From positions 10,909 through 22,010 of the forward strand of contig DEQG01000082.1 of the NCBI GenBank assembly GCA_002360325.1: a stretch of DNA of 11,102 nt, given 5' to 3'. This stretch comes from Salinicoccus sp. UBA3372. Its GTDB lineage: Bacteria; Bacillota; Bacilli; Staphylococcales; Salinicoccaceae. Shown here in pieces: positions 1-6,759 of the stretch (its first letter is position 1; each line of letters begins with the position of its first letter). Both the position numbers and the translations under genes were made by a program. The notes beneath the pieces were generated by a model. It was not told the DNA's origin and made no database searches. It was given only the letters and a program-made list of their open reading frames with translations.

Positions 1-58
1 ATGTACGAAATCGATATGGTATGATTTTGGGTAATAAAAAAAGGAGTGATTTGAAAAT
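1..58 (+). other. Window edge: probable 3' end of an upstream gene, frame unresolved
   Basis: All three plus frames are open from base 1 to a nearby stop, so the last codons of an upstream gene could be here. Frame 1 stops at 22-24 and frame 2 at 32-34. Frame 3 stops at 60-62, which would overlap the next gene's ATG as ATGA. There is too little sequence to choose among them. The only clear signal is AAGGAG at 41-46, the ribosome binding site for the gene starting at 59. If frame 3 is the real one, the two genes would be translationally coupled. Confidence 0.3.
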
Positions 59-790
59 ATGAAATTAGGCCGTCTCATCCGAAAGTTAAAGGGCAATGAT
101 AATAATGAAATTAATAACAAATTTGAGATCAACTCAGATAATTCACAGTCAAAACCATTGAACATCAGTTTTTTAGGAGACTCGATAACAACATTCAAAG
201 GATGGATACCGCCCGATGCGAAGTTCTGGTACTCAGATGATGCAGATAGAGGGACAGGAGTAGTGAATGTTGATCAAACGTGGTGGCATTTATTTTTAAA
301 GCAGACGGGTAATAAACTGATGACGAATGACAGCTGGAGCGGTTCGACGGTATGTAATACAGCAGACAATGGTCATACGGATGAAAGCTACAGGAGTTTC
401 ATCAACAGGTTTGATAAAACAATGGGACAAGGCAGGGTGATGGAATTAAAGCCGGATGTAATCATTGTTTTTGGCGGTACCAATGACAGCGGTAAAAACT
501 CTCCGACAGGCACTGTTAAATACAATGACTGGACTGAAGCTGACCTGGACACTTTTGGCGGTGCTTTTTCAAAGCTCATGAGTGATTTGCAGTATTGGAA
601 TCCATCGACAAAAATCATAAATATCCAAAGTGATTTATTGAAACCTGGTTACTCCGTAATCATGGAGGAAGTCACTTCTACATTGGGGATAGAGAATGTT
701 CTGATCCCAACTTATTCAAGCATCGGTGCACATCCTGATGTCGGGGGAATGAAAACAATCGCAAATACTTTAATGAGAGCTGTAAATTAA
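59..790 (+). CDS. SGNH/GDSL-family hydrolase, no signal peptide
   Basis: This 243-residue protein has the blocks of an SGNH/GDSL esterase or acylhydrolase. Block I is FLGDS at 38-42, with Ser42 the likely nucleophile. A Ser-Gly in SWSGST (92-97) fits block II, GGTND (139-143) is block III with Asn142, and HPDVGG (225-230) is block V with His225. Members hydrolyse ester bonds, often acetyl groups on sugars; the substrate here cannot be read from sequence. The Asp expected three residues before the catalytic His is Ile222 here. There is no signal peptide. Residues 1-12 are basic with hydrophobic residues at 3, 6, 7 and 10, then a polar Asn-rich linker runs to about 33, so the enzyme is probably cytosolic or lies on the membrane surface. 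The ATG at 59 follows AAGGAG (41-46) by 12 bases, which is long. It is not part of the usual phoH neighbourhood and has its own terminator, so it looks accessory. SGNH assignment is firm; function is not. Confidence 0.82.
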   Translation: MKLGRLIRKLKGNDNNEINNKFEINSDNSQSKPLNISFLGDSITTFKGWIPPDAKFWYSDDADRGTGVVNVDQTWWHLFLKQTGNKLMTNDSWSGSTVCNTADNGHTDESYRSFINRFDKTMGQGRVMELKPDVIIVFGGTNDSGKNSPTGTVKYNDWTEADLDTFGGAFSKLMSDLQYWNPSTKIINIQSDLLKPGYSVIMEEVTSTLGIENVLIPTYSSIGAHPDVGGMKTIANTLMRAVN

Positions 791-820
791 AAGGAGGGCG
801 AAATCCATCGCTCTCCTTTT
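789..820 (+). terminator. Intrinsic terminator after the SGNH hydrolase gene
   Basis: AAAAGGAGGGCGA (789-801) pairs with TCGCTCTCCTTTT (808-820) over 13 positions, including one G-U wobble, around a 6-base loop. The 3' arm ends in four T. The hairpin starts inside the stop codon and separates the hydrolase gene from phoH. The A-run on the 5' side could let it work weakly in the other direction too. Confidence 0.8.
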
Positions 821-893
821 CCATGTCTGGAATGCATGTGGTCTTTATTCGTCAATTCCCCGCGGTACGGTCAAGTTAAAACATGAAACTGCC

Positions 894-937
894 TTACGAA
901 AACATTGCAGTCGGGTTTTGATAATGGTAAATTTAAT
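894..937 (+). promoter_or_regulatory. Possible promoter for the phoH operon (weak)
   Basis: A promoter is expected between the terminator at 820 and phoH at 970, but no perfect one is visible. Candidates are TTGCAG (905-910) with TAAATT (928-933) at 17 bases, or the good -10-like GATAAT (920-925) with a poor -35 near 894-899. The rest of 821-955 shows no gene or clear structure. Confidence 0.3.
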
Positions 938-969
938 GTAATCACAATATAAATAAAAGGGGTTTCTAA

Positions 970-1908
970 ATGCCTAATATAATAAGTATAGATAGTCTCG
1001 AAGAGGCTCAGGCACTCATCGGGGCAAATGATGCGCATATCACTTATCTGGAAGATGAGTTTGATGTTAAGATCCACACGCTGGGAAATGAAATTACAGT
1101 GGGCGGATCGGATGATGAAAATGTCGAACTTGCGGAAGATGTGCTCATTCATCTGCTGAAAATCATTCAGCGGGGGATGAAGATAAACTTAAGAGATGTT
1201 CAGTCAGCTTCGAGCATGGCTAAAAATGGAACGATTGAATATCTGTTAGATCTATATAATGAAGTGATTGCCAAAGATACTAAAGGTAAAGGCATCCGGG
1301 CTAAAACTACCGGCCAGAGAATGTATATTGAAAACATAAGGCGGCATGACCTGACTTTCGGCATCGGCCCTGCAGGTACAGGGAAGACTTTCCTTGCTGT
1401 GGTCCTTGCCTGCCAGATGCTTCGTGACGGCCAGGTGAAGAGGGTTGTCCTGACACGTCCGGCAGTGGAAGCCGGTGAAAATCTGGGGTTCCTGCCAGGT
1501 GACCTGAAAGAAAAGGTCGATCCTTATTTAAGGCCGCTGTATGATGGCCTGCACACAGTGCTCGGAACAGAACAGACCGACCGCCTGATTGAGCGCGGTG
1601 TAATAGAAGTTGCCCCGCTTGCCTACATGAGAGGGCGTACGCTGAATGATGCATTCTGTATACTTGATGAAGCCCAAAACACGACAGAAATGCAGATGAA
1701 GATGTTTTTAACCCGTCTTGGTTTCGGCTCGAAAATGGTCGTAACGGGAGACGAAACTCAAATTGATCTTCCCGGATCTTCAAAGAGCGGTCTTATCGAG
1801 TCTGTGAGAAGACTCGAAAAAGTAAAAGGTATTGCGGTCAACCGCATGGATGAAACTGACGTTGTCAGACATCCGCTTGTTTCAAAAATAATCAAAGCAT
1901 ATGAATAG
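970..1908 (+). CDS. phoH: PhoH-like ATPase
   Basis: This 312-residue P-loop NTPase is of the PhoH/YbeZ type, a cytosolic RNA-associated ATPase usually encoded next to ybeY and thought to act with it in RNA metabolism. The N-terminal ~75 residues form the small domain of the family. The ATPase core carries Walker A GPAGTGKT (133-140), the RPAVEAGE signature (163-170), Walker B ILDEAQN (231-237) and a TGD sensor (259-261). Length matches the family. The start is supported by AAAGGGG at 956-962, seven bases before the ATG. It is the first gene of a compact operon; ybeY begins nine bases after its stop. Nothing looks truncated. The biochemical role of PhoH is still poorly defined, so the name is a family assignment. 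Confidence 0.95.
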   Translation: MPNIISIDSLEEAQALIGANDAHITYLEDEFDVKIHTLGNEITVGGSDDENVELAEDVLIHLLKIIQRGMKINLRDVQSASSMAKNGTIEYLLDLYNEVIAKDTKGKGIRAKTTGQRMYIENIRRHDLTFGIGPAGTGKTFLAVVLACQMLRDGQVKRVVLTRPAVEAGENLGFLPGDLKEKVDPYLRPLYDGLHTVLGTEQTDRLIERGVIEVAPLAYMRGRTLNDAFCILDEAQNTTEMQMKMFLTRLGFGSKMVVTGDETQIDLPGSSKSGLIESVRRLEKVKGIAVNRMDETDVVRHPLVSKIIKAYE

Positions 1909-1917
1909 AGGTGCATT

Positions 1918-2382
1918 ATGCTATCAGTAGATTTTATAGATGATGAAGGCCATACATCGAGTGAGGAACAAAATGAAATCAACCGGTTATTGAACTTCGC
2001 ATATGAAAAATTGGAATCAGATTCCGATGCTGAAATCAGTGTGTCATTTGTAGACAGTGAATCCATCCGTGATATCAACCATAAGTACCGGGATAAAAAT
2101 GAAGTGACGGATGTCATTTCATTTGCGATGGAAGATGACGAATTCAATCTGATCCATGAAGATGCACCGAGAACACTTGGCGATATAATCATATCCACAG
2201 ATCGTGCCAAAGAGCAGGCGGAGGATTACGGACACAGTTACCGACGTGAACTGCTGTTCTTATCCCTTCACGGTTTTTTGCATTTACTGGGATATGATCA
2301 TATGGATGATGCAGATGAGAAAAAGATGAACCGGACACAGGACGACATATTGGATGCGTTTGGCGCAGCAAGAGACGAGTAG
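1918..2382 (+). CDS. ybeY: Endoribonuclease YbeY (rRNA maturation factor)
   Basis: This 154-residue protein is the YbeY metalloprotein, a single-strand RNase/maturation factor involved in 16S rRNA 3' processing and ribosome quality control. The zinc-binding H-x3-H-x5-H signature is complete: His118, His122 and His128 in HGFLHLLGYDH. The upstream TDVISF motif is at 64-69. A short SD-like AGAGG (1907-1911) overlaps the phoH stop and lies six bases before the ATG, so translation is probably coupled to phoH. The position between phoH and dgkA agrees with the functional link to RNA metabolism and to Era two genes further on. Full length, with no missing key residues. Confidence 0.96.
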   Translation: MLSVDFIDDEGHTSSEEQNEINRLLNFAYEKLESDSDAEISVSFVDSESIRDINHKYRDKNEVTDVISFAMEDDEFNLIHEDAPRTLGDIIISTDRAKEQAEDYGHSYRRELLFLSLHGFLHLLGYDHMDDADEKKMNRTQDDILDAFGAARDE

Positions 2383-2384
2383 CG

Positions 2385-2732
2385 ATGAAGCGGTTTAAGT
2401 ATGCCTTTGAAGGCATAAGGGCATTATTTGAAAAGGATTTTCATTTTGCCGGGCATCTGTTCATCGCAGCTGCAGTCGTTGTATCGGGATTTATATTTGG
2501 TCTGAATACAATGGAATGGCTGTTTATCATCAGTGCAATTTTCATTGTGCTGATTACTGAAATCATCAATACCAGTCTCGAGTATACCGTGGACCTGGTG
2601 ACGGATGACTACCACGAGCTTGCCAAATATGCCAAAGACACTTCGGCACTTGCCGTACTGCTGGCAGCATTTTATGCGGTCATCACGGGTCTGATAGTTT
2701 TTGTACCAAAATTAATTGAGTTATTCACTTAG
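2385..2732 (+). CDS. dgkA: Diacylglycerol/undecaprenol kinase (DgkA family)
   Basis: This 115-residue integral membrane kinase has the three hydrophobic segments of the family, at about 24-40, 44-61 and 88-108. Between segments 2 and 3 lies the catalytic signature: Glu59, Asn62, Glu66, Asp70, then KDTSALAV (84-91). In Gram-positive bacteria this family mainly phosphorylates undecaprenol, which feeds the lipid carrier of cell-wall synthesis; that substrate is inferred from the family. The ATG lies two bases after the ybeY stop, with no strong Shine-Dalgarno sequence beyond purines in the ybeY tail, so coupling to ybeY is likely. Its stop codon (2730-2732) overlaps the ribosome binding site of cdd. 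Confidence 0.94.
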   Translation: MKRFKYAFEGIRALFEKDFHFAGHLFIAAAVVVSGFIFGLNTMEWLFIISAIFIVLITEIINTSLEYTVDLVTDDYHELAKYAKDTSALAVLLAAFYAVITGLIVFVPKLIELFT

Positions 2733-2737
2733 GAGAG
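2731..2737 (+). promoter_or_regulatory. Ribosome binding site that fixes the cdd start
   Basis: AGGAGAG lies eight bases before the ATG at 2746. It shares its first two bases with the dgkA stop codon. An in-frame TTG at 2716 would also extend the ORF, but it lies upstream of this site and has no ribosome binding site of its own. Confidence 0.85.
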
Positions 2738-2745
2738 AGACATAT

Positions 2746-3153
2746 ATGAACGATGGAATTTTTAAAGATGAATGGCTGGAAGAAGTCATTGAAGCACAGA
2801 GCCGGGCATACACACCGTATTCAAAATTTAATGTCGGTGCATTACTGGTGACTGAAGACGATGAATATATTTACGGTGCCAATATTGAGAACGCAGCCTA
2901 TCCTGCATCAATCTGTGCCGAGCGGAGCGCTCTGGTCAGTGCCTATTCCAACAATATTACCAAATTTAAGGCAATAGTCGTCGTGACGGACGCTGACGAG
3001 CCTGCCAGCCCGTGCGGCGTATGCCGTCAGGTGATGAAGGAACTGTGTGATGATGATATGCCTGTTTATTTAACAAGCAAATCGGGAGAAGTCATCAAAC
3101 GTACCGTAGATGACTTATTACCACTCGGTTTTTCAGGGAAGGATATGGAGTAA
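2746..3153 (+). CDS. cdd: Cytidine deaminase
   Basis: This 135-residue enzyme hydrolyses cytidine and deoxycytidine to uridine and deoxyuridine in pyrimidine salvage, as a small homotetrameric zinc enzyme in the cytosol. The zinc site of this short, Cys-liganded class is complete: Cys57-Ala-Glu59 (Glu is the proton shuttle) and PCGVC with Cys90 and Cys93. FNVGALL (28-34) and the NIENA motif (46-50) bind the nucleoside. The ATG at 2746 was chosen because AGGAGAG sits eight bases upstream and the resulting length matches the family; the longer TTG-initiated version is not supported. The stop overlaps the era start as TAATG, a standard coupling arrangement. Confidence 0.96.
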   Translation: MNDGIFKDEWLEEVIEAQSRAYTPYSKFNVGALLVTEDDEYIYGANIENAAYPASICAERSALVSAYSNNITKFKAIVVVTDADEPASPCGVCRQVMKELCDDDMPVYLTSKSGEVIKRTVDDLLPLGFSGKDME

Positions 3154-4058
3154 TGTCAGAAGATAAATTTAAATCCGGCTTTATCAGTATAATCGGCCGT
3201 CCAAACGTGGGTAAATCCACATTTATGAATAAAGTGCTCGGACAGAAGATTGCGATCATGTCCGATAAGCCGCAGACAACGAGGAATAAAATACAAGGTG
3301 TCCATACGACTGAAGATTCCCAGATGATATTCATTGATACGCCGGGAATCCACAAGCCGAAACACCAGCTGGGCGAACATATGATGAAGGTCGCACGTAA
3401 TACTTTAAAAGAAACCGAAGTGATTCTTTTCATCATCAACGCTTCAGAAGAGATCGGCAGGGGTGACGAGTTCATCATTGAGATGCTGCAAAATACAAGA
3501 ACACCGATTATTCTTGTGCTTAATAAGATCGACCTGGTGCATCCGGATAATCTGCTGAAACAGATAGATGTCTATAAAGACAAACTGGAATTCAGCGATG
3601 TTGTGCCAATTTCTGCACTGCAGGGCAACAATGTGGACACACTTCTTGAAATAATCAAAAACTATCTGCCGGAAGGGCCGATGTATTATCCGGAAGACAG
3701 GGTGACGGACCATCCGGAACATTTTATAGTGAGTGAACTCATCCGTGAGAAGGCGCTGCATCTGACAAGTCAGGAAATTCCGCATGCCATCGGCGTTGAA
3801 GTCGAAAAGATGAAAGCCGATAAAGGTGAGAAAATCCATGTTCAGGCAGTCATCTACGTCGAACGCGAGTCCCAAAAAGGCATGGTGATCGGCAAGGGCG
3901 GCAAGATGCTGAAAGAGATAGGAAAGCTTGCCAGACAGGATATAGAAAACCTGCTTGGAAACAAAGTCTATCTTGAGCTTTGGGTGAAAGTACAAAAAGA
4001 CTGGCGCAACAAATCCAACTTTATAAGATCACTTGGATATAAAGATGATGAATACTAG
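3153..4058 (+). CDS. era: GTPase Era
   Basis: This 301-residue GTPase binds 16S rRNA near its 3' end and promotes 30S subunit maturation; it is normally essential. All G motifs are visible: G1 GRPNVGKS (15-22), G2 around Thr42-Thr43, G3 DTPG (62-65), G4 NKID (124-127) and G5 SAL (154-156). The C-terminal KH RNA-binding domain has [13 protein letters not shown] (245-257). Length is typical. The start overlaps the cdd stop by one base, with purine-rich GGAG (3147-3150) just upstream. Its sharing an operon with ybeY fits their common role in 16S rRNA maturation. Confidence 0.97.
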   Translation: MSEDKFKSGFISIIGRPNVGKSTFMNKVLGQKIAIMSDKPQTTRNKIQGVHTTEDSQMIFIDTPGIHKPKHQLGEHMMKVARNTLKETEVILFIINASEEIGRGDEFIIEMLQNTRTPIILVLNKIDLVHPDNLLKQIDVYKDKLEFSDVVPISALQGNNVDTLLEIIKNYLPEGPMYYPEDRVTDHPEHFIVSELIREKALHLTSQEIPHAIGVEVEKMKADKGEKIHVQAVIYVERESQKGMVIGKGGKMLKEIGKLARQDIENLLGNKVYLELWVKVQKDWRNKSNFIRSLGYKDDEY

Positions 4059-4066
4059 GTGATTAA

Positions 4067-4822
4067 ATGATATACCAGCAAAAAGGTATAATGATCCGGC
4101 AGACGAACTACAGCGAGTCCAGCCGGATTATTACTATATTGAATGAAGAAGGCGTCATGGTGCCTCTGATGGCCCGCGGGTTCAATAAGACGAAAAGCCC
4201 GTTCATCGTTCTGAGGCAGGGGTTCAAAGAGGCACTGTTCACATACAGCCGCTTTAGAGGCATGGGTACTCTGAACGAAGTAGATGTGATTTCACAGTTC
4301 AAAGGTATCAATAATGATTTTGATGTGTTTGCATATGGCAGCTATATAATGGAATTTGTCACCAGGATACTGAGCGATGAGGACGTGACCCCAAAAAACT
4401 TCGAGCTGCTGATGAAGTGTTTCAGACTGCTTGAAAACAAGGAAGAAAATGAGAAGAATGCCGTTACAGCACTTGCGGCGATCAAGTTGATGCCGCAATA
4501 CGGGATTGAAATCAATGTGGACGAATGTGCACTCTGCGGCAGCAGGGACTACAATACATTCAGCCATTATTCATTCATGTACCACAGCGTCATCTGTGAT
4601 TATTGTGCGGATGAAGAAACGCTCGCACGTTCGGTAAACATCGGCAACAGAAGCATTTACCTTGCAGCATACATGAAAAACGTCAAACTGGATTTGATCA
4701 ATTCCGTCAAAACAAGTTCCGAAAACGGCAGAGCACTGCTCAACTTCATAGAGATGATCTATGATGAATATGCAGGTGTTTATTTTAAGGCGAGGAAACT
4801 TGTAAAAGACATACAGAGATGA
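4067..4822 (+). CDS. recO: DNA repair protein RecO
   Basis: This 251-residue protein is RecO, which with RecR loads RecA onto SSB-coated DNA and anneals strands during recombinational repair. The N-terminal OB-fold region covers about 1-80 (YQQKGIMIRQTNYSESSRI is characteristic). The C-terminal helical part holds a zinc-finger-like pair, Cys154/Cys157 and Cys177/Cys180. Length is normal. AGGTG (4057-4061), overlapping the era stop, is five bases before the ATG. It is the last well-known gene of the operon; a 37-codon ORF starts four bases after it, then a terminator follows. Confidence 0.95.
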   Translation: MIYQQKGIMIRQTNYSESSRIITILNEEGVMVPLMARGFNKTKSPFIVLRQGFKEALFTYSRFRGMGTLNEVDVISQFKGINNDFDVFAYGSYIMEFVTRILSDEDVTPKNFELLMKCFRLLENKEENEKNAVTALAAIKLMPQYGIEINVDECALCGSRDYNTFSHYSFMYHSVICDYCADEETLARSVNIGNRSIYLAAYMKNVKLDLINSVKTSSENGRALLNFIEMIYDEYAGVYFKARKLVKDIQR

Positions 4823-4826
4823 TCAG

Positions 4827-4940
4827 ATGTATAAACTCAGCATTATCATTATGAGAGTATTGGGATTTTTTGCAGTTGTCGTTCCAATCATCTCAAAGAT
4901 TATGTCGCGGAAAGAGGAGAATGTACCGGAGCACGGATGA
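4827..4940 (+). CDS. Small hypothetical membrane-type protein downstream of recO
   Basis: An ATG four bases after the recO stop opens a 37-codon frame ending in TGA at 4938-4940. Residues 4-26 are strongly hydrophobic (LSIIIM, Arg10, then VLGFFAVVVPII), followed by a charged tail from Ser27. This is the look of a single-span small membrane protein, although Arg10 interrupts the segment. The SD is weak (GAGATGA in the recO tail), so expression would depend on coupling to recO. I do not recognise the family. It is not the YqzL-type peptide found near recO in Bacillus. Genuine coding status is uncertain: a chance frame of this length is easy to obtain, but the tight spacing and the hydrophobic-then-charged composition argue for it. 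Confidence 0.45.
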   Translation: MYKLSIIIMRVLGFFAVVVPIISKIMSRKEENVPEHG

Positions 4941-5032
4941 ATAACTTATCGGTACAGGTTAGATTTGAATGCAGGGCGGGTTTAATGATCGGCTATATAG
5001 CTCATGAAAACTACAGCAGATACAGAGAATAA

Positions 5033-5079
5033 AAAAACAGGTGTCCGATTTTCTTTTCAGAATTCGGACACCTGTTTTT
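5033..5079. terminator. Bidirectional terminator between recO and glyS
   Basis: AAAAACAGGTGTCCGA (5033-5048) is the exact reverse complement of TCGGACACCTGTTTTT (5064-5079), with a 15-base loop. The core is GC-rich, with a T-run at the 3' side on either strand, so it can end both the plus-strand phoH-recO operon and minus-strand glyS, whose stop codon is 15 bases away. Bases 4941-5032, between the small ORF and the hairpin, show nothing further. Confidence 0.92.
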
Positions 5080-5094
5080 CATTCTTAAAATATT

Positions 5095-6471
5095 TTAGAA
5101 TTTAATTTTTTCTTTCAGGAAGCCGTTCACTTCATCGATTGGCATTCTTGTCTGTTCCATAGTGTCTCGCGCGCGCACTGTCACCATGTTGTCTTCCAAT
5201 GAATCAAAGTCGAAAGTGATACAGTATGGAGTACCGATTTCATCCTGACGGCGGTATCTCTTACCGATTGACTGTGATTCGTCAAATTCGACATTGAAGT
5301 CAGGCGCGATTTTTTCATACACTTTAAATGCATCGTCGCTTAATTTTTTGGAAAGCGGCAGTACTGCGGCTTTGAATGGTGCAAGGCTCGGATGGAATCT
5401 CATTACAGTTCTTGAGTCTCCATTTTCAAGTTCTTCCTCGTCGTAGGCATCAGCCATGAATGCAAGTGTCACACGGTCAAGACCTAGAGCAGGCTCAATG
5501 ACAAACGGAATGAATTTGTCTCCTGTTTCCTGATCGTGGTAAGTCAGGTCTTCACCTGAATGTTCCATATGCTGTTTCAAGTCGAAGTTTGTCCGACTCG
5601 CGATGCCCCACAGTTCACCCCAGCCGAACGGGAATTTAAACTCGATGTCTGTCGTCGCGTTTGAGTAGTGGGAAAGCTCATCCTCATCATGATCGCGCAT
5701 ACGCAGGTTGTCTTCTGCAAGACCTAAAGTCAGCAGCCAGTTCTGACAGAAATCTTTCCAGTACTTCTGCCATTCGACTTCAGTGCCCGGTTTACAGAAG
5801 AACTCAAGTTCCATCTGTTCGAATTCTCTTGTTCTGAAAATGAAGTTACCCGGTGTGATTTCATTACGGAATGATTTACCGATCATACCGATACCGAACG
5901 GCAATTTTTTACGCATCGTTCTCTGAACGTTTTTATAGTTGACGAAAATACCCTGAGCCGTTTCCGGTCTTAAGAAAATTTCGTTCGTTGACGATTCGGT
6001 TACACCCTGGAATGTTTTGAACATCAGGTTGAACTGGCGGATTTCAGTGTAATCCTGAGCGCCACAGTTCGGACATGCGATGTTGCGCTCTTCAATGATA
6101 TTTTTCATTTCATCGAAGCTTAAGCCATCTGCAACAAAAGTATCATCTTCTTTTTGAATGACGTTTTCAATGAGTTTATCCGCACGGTGACGGCTCTTAC
6201 ATTCTTTACAGTCGATCATCGGGTCATTGAAGTTGTTTAAATGGCCGGAAGCTTCCCAAGTTTTCGGGTTCATCAGAATTGCAGCATCGACACCTACGTT
6301 ATAAGGTGACTCCTGGATGAATTTTTTCCACCATGCTGCTTTTACGTTATTTTTCAGCTCGATGCCGAGGGGACCGTAATCCCATGTGTTCGCCAGACCG
6401 CCGTAAATCTCACTGCCTGGAAATACAAAACCTCTTGCTTTTGACAAATTCACAATCTTGTCCATATCCAT
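5095..6471 (-). CDS. glyS: Glycyl-tRNA synthetase, single-chain (alpha2) type
   Basis: This 458-residue class II aminoacyl-tRNA synthetase charges tRNA-Gly. It is the single-polypeptide dimeric form, not the GlyQ/GlyS two-subunit form. Visible marks are the N-terminal [12 protein letters not shown] (14-25), a zinc site from Cys88/Cys91 and Cys133/Cys136, RPETAQG (168-174), motif 2 FRNEITPG (201-208) and motif 3 EPALGLDR (326-333). The anticodon-binding domain follows from about 360. The start at 6471 is nine bases after GAGGAG. The frame stays open further upstream to 6579, but that would run through the leader terminator and T-box, so it is not coding. The gene lies opposite to every other gene here and has its own promoter, T-box and terminator, which makes it an independent transcription unit regulated by uncharged tRNA-Gly. 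Confidence 0.96.
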   Translation of the reverse strand: MDMDKIVNLSKARGFVFPGSEIYGGLANTWDYGPLGIELKNNVKAAWWKKFIQESPYNVGVDAAILMNPKTWEASGHLNNFNDPMIDCKECKSRHRADKLIENVIQKEDDTFVADGLSFDEMKNIIEERNIACPNCGAQDYTEIRQFNLMFKTFQGVTESSTNEIFLRPETAQGIFVNYKNVQRTMRKKLPFGIGMIGKSFRNEITPGNFIFRTREFEQMELEFFCKPGTEVEWQKYWKDFCQNWLLTLGLAEDNLRMRDHDEDELSHYSNATTDIEFKFPFGWGELWGIASRTNFDLKQHMEHSGEDLTYHDQETGDKFIPFVIEPALGLDRVTLAFMADAYDEEELENGDSRTVMRFHPSLAPFKAAVLPLSKKLSDDAFKVYEKIAPDFNVEFDESQSIGKRYRRQDEIGTPYCITFDFDSLEDNMVTVRARDTMEQTRMPIDEVNGFLKEKIKF

Positions 6472-6480
6472 AATCAAACA

Positions 6481-6486
6481 CTCCTC
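6481..6486 (-). promoter_or_regulatory. Ribosome binding site that fixes the glyS start
   Basis: On the minus strand GAGGAG (6486 to 6481) is nine bases before the ATG at 6471. It lies downstream of the T-box terminator, as expected for a transcriptional attenuator that leaves translation free. A second in-frame ATG at 6465 would have too long a spacing. Confidence 0.8.
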
Positions 6487-6505
6487 GTAAAATTTTTCGG
6501 CATAT

Positions 6506-6539
6506 AAAAAGTCCCAGGATAGCTCAGCTATCCTGGGAC
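6506..6539 (-). terminator. T-box leader terminator of glyS
   Basis: On the minus strand GTCCCAGGATAGCT (6539-6526) and AGCTATCCTGGGAC (6524-6511) are perfectly complementary, followed by five T (6510-6506). The first bases of the stem (GTCCC) also pair with GGG next to the T-box sequence, so terminator and antiterminator exclude each other, which is the basis of tRNA-dependent switching. Confidence 0.95.
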
Positions 6540-6660
6540 GGGTATATACCCGCGGTTCCACCCAAATTAGTGTTTCCACTCAACTTTTAATATACAGTTA
6601 TCTTTTAATAATTTATATGCCATTTAACATGTTAAGCTTACACCAACCTTAACTCGCTTA
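6506..6660 (-). ncRNA. Glycine T-box riboswitch in the glyS leader
   Basis: Elements are given in minus-strand order. A hairpin GTTAAG/CTTAAC (6653-6648, 6636-6631) encloses GGTGTAAGC, the look of the distal T-loop module of T-box stem I. GGC (6621-6619), a glycine codon, is a candidate specifier. AGTG-GAAA-CACT (6580-6569) is a stem III hairpin. The conserved T-box TGGAACCGCGG (6560-6550) comes next, with an antiterminator closed by CGGGTA/TACCCG and GGG/CCC, and the terminator ends the leader. Uncharged tRNA-Gly should pair with the specifier and the T-box bulge to favour read-through into glyS. The 3' half is canonical. The 5' half seems short: with transcription starting near 6660, the basal part of stem I is not obvious, so the specifier assignment is less sure than the class. 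Confidence 0.93.
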
Positions 6661-6666
6661 ATTCAC

Positions 6667-6695
6667 ATTATATAAAATGTCTTTTGAAAGTGCAA
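6667..6695 (-). promoter_or_regulatory. Sigma-A promoter of glyS
   Basis: On the minus strand a -35 TTGCAC (6695-6690) and a perfect -10 TATAAT (6672-6667) are separated by exactly 17 bases. Transcription should start near 6660, at the beginning of the T-box leader. It is the best promoter in the window. Confidence 0.88.
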
Positions 6696-6708
6696 ATGTT
6701 TCATTGTA

Positions 6709-6737
6709 TTTCTTTATTTTATCAGATGTATTATAAT
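6709..6737 (+). promoter_or_regulatory. Probable promoter of the ccpN-ppsR-dnaG-rpoD operon
   Basis: A consensus -10 TATAAT is at 6732-6737. The -35 at 17-base spacing (TTTCTT, 6709-6714) is poor. Start near 6744 would leave about 15 bases of leader before ccpN, enough for the GGGAG (6748-6752) ribosome binding site. The element points away from the glyS promoter, whose -35 is only some 15 bases distant. Confidence 0.55.
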
Positions 6738-6759
6738 TATTATTATTGGGAGTGAGGCC

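Noticed and set aside
1307..1783. 158-codon minus-strand ORF inside phoH
   Set aside because: It is an antisense shadow of a strongly conserved gene, has no motif and odd Ser/Arg/Gly-rich composition.
2716..2745. TTG-initiated extension of cdd
   Set aside because: It has no ribosome binding site, it would overlap the end of dgkA, and AGGAGAG correctly precedes the ATG at 2746.
3444..3995. 183-codon minus-strand ORF inside era
   Set aside because: It is a shadow of era; the composition is His/Phe-rich with no recognisable domain.
4985..5032. 15-codon ORF just before the bidirectional terminator
   Set aside because: It is too short, with no clear Shine-Dalgarno at proper spacing and no recognisable content.
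6472..6579. N-terminal extension of the glyS reading frame by 36 codons
   Set aside because: It runs through the T-box sequence and the leader terminator; the ribosome binding site and the family N-terminus both place the start at 6471.
6616..6626. TATGCCATTTA, resembling the CcpN operator consensus as I remember it
   Set aside because: It lies inside the glyS leader over the specifier region, has no second copy and could be chance; my recollection of the consensus is not enough to claim a site.
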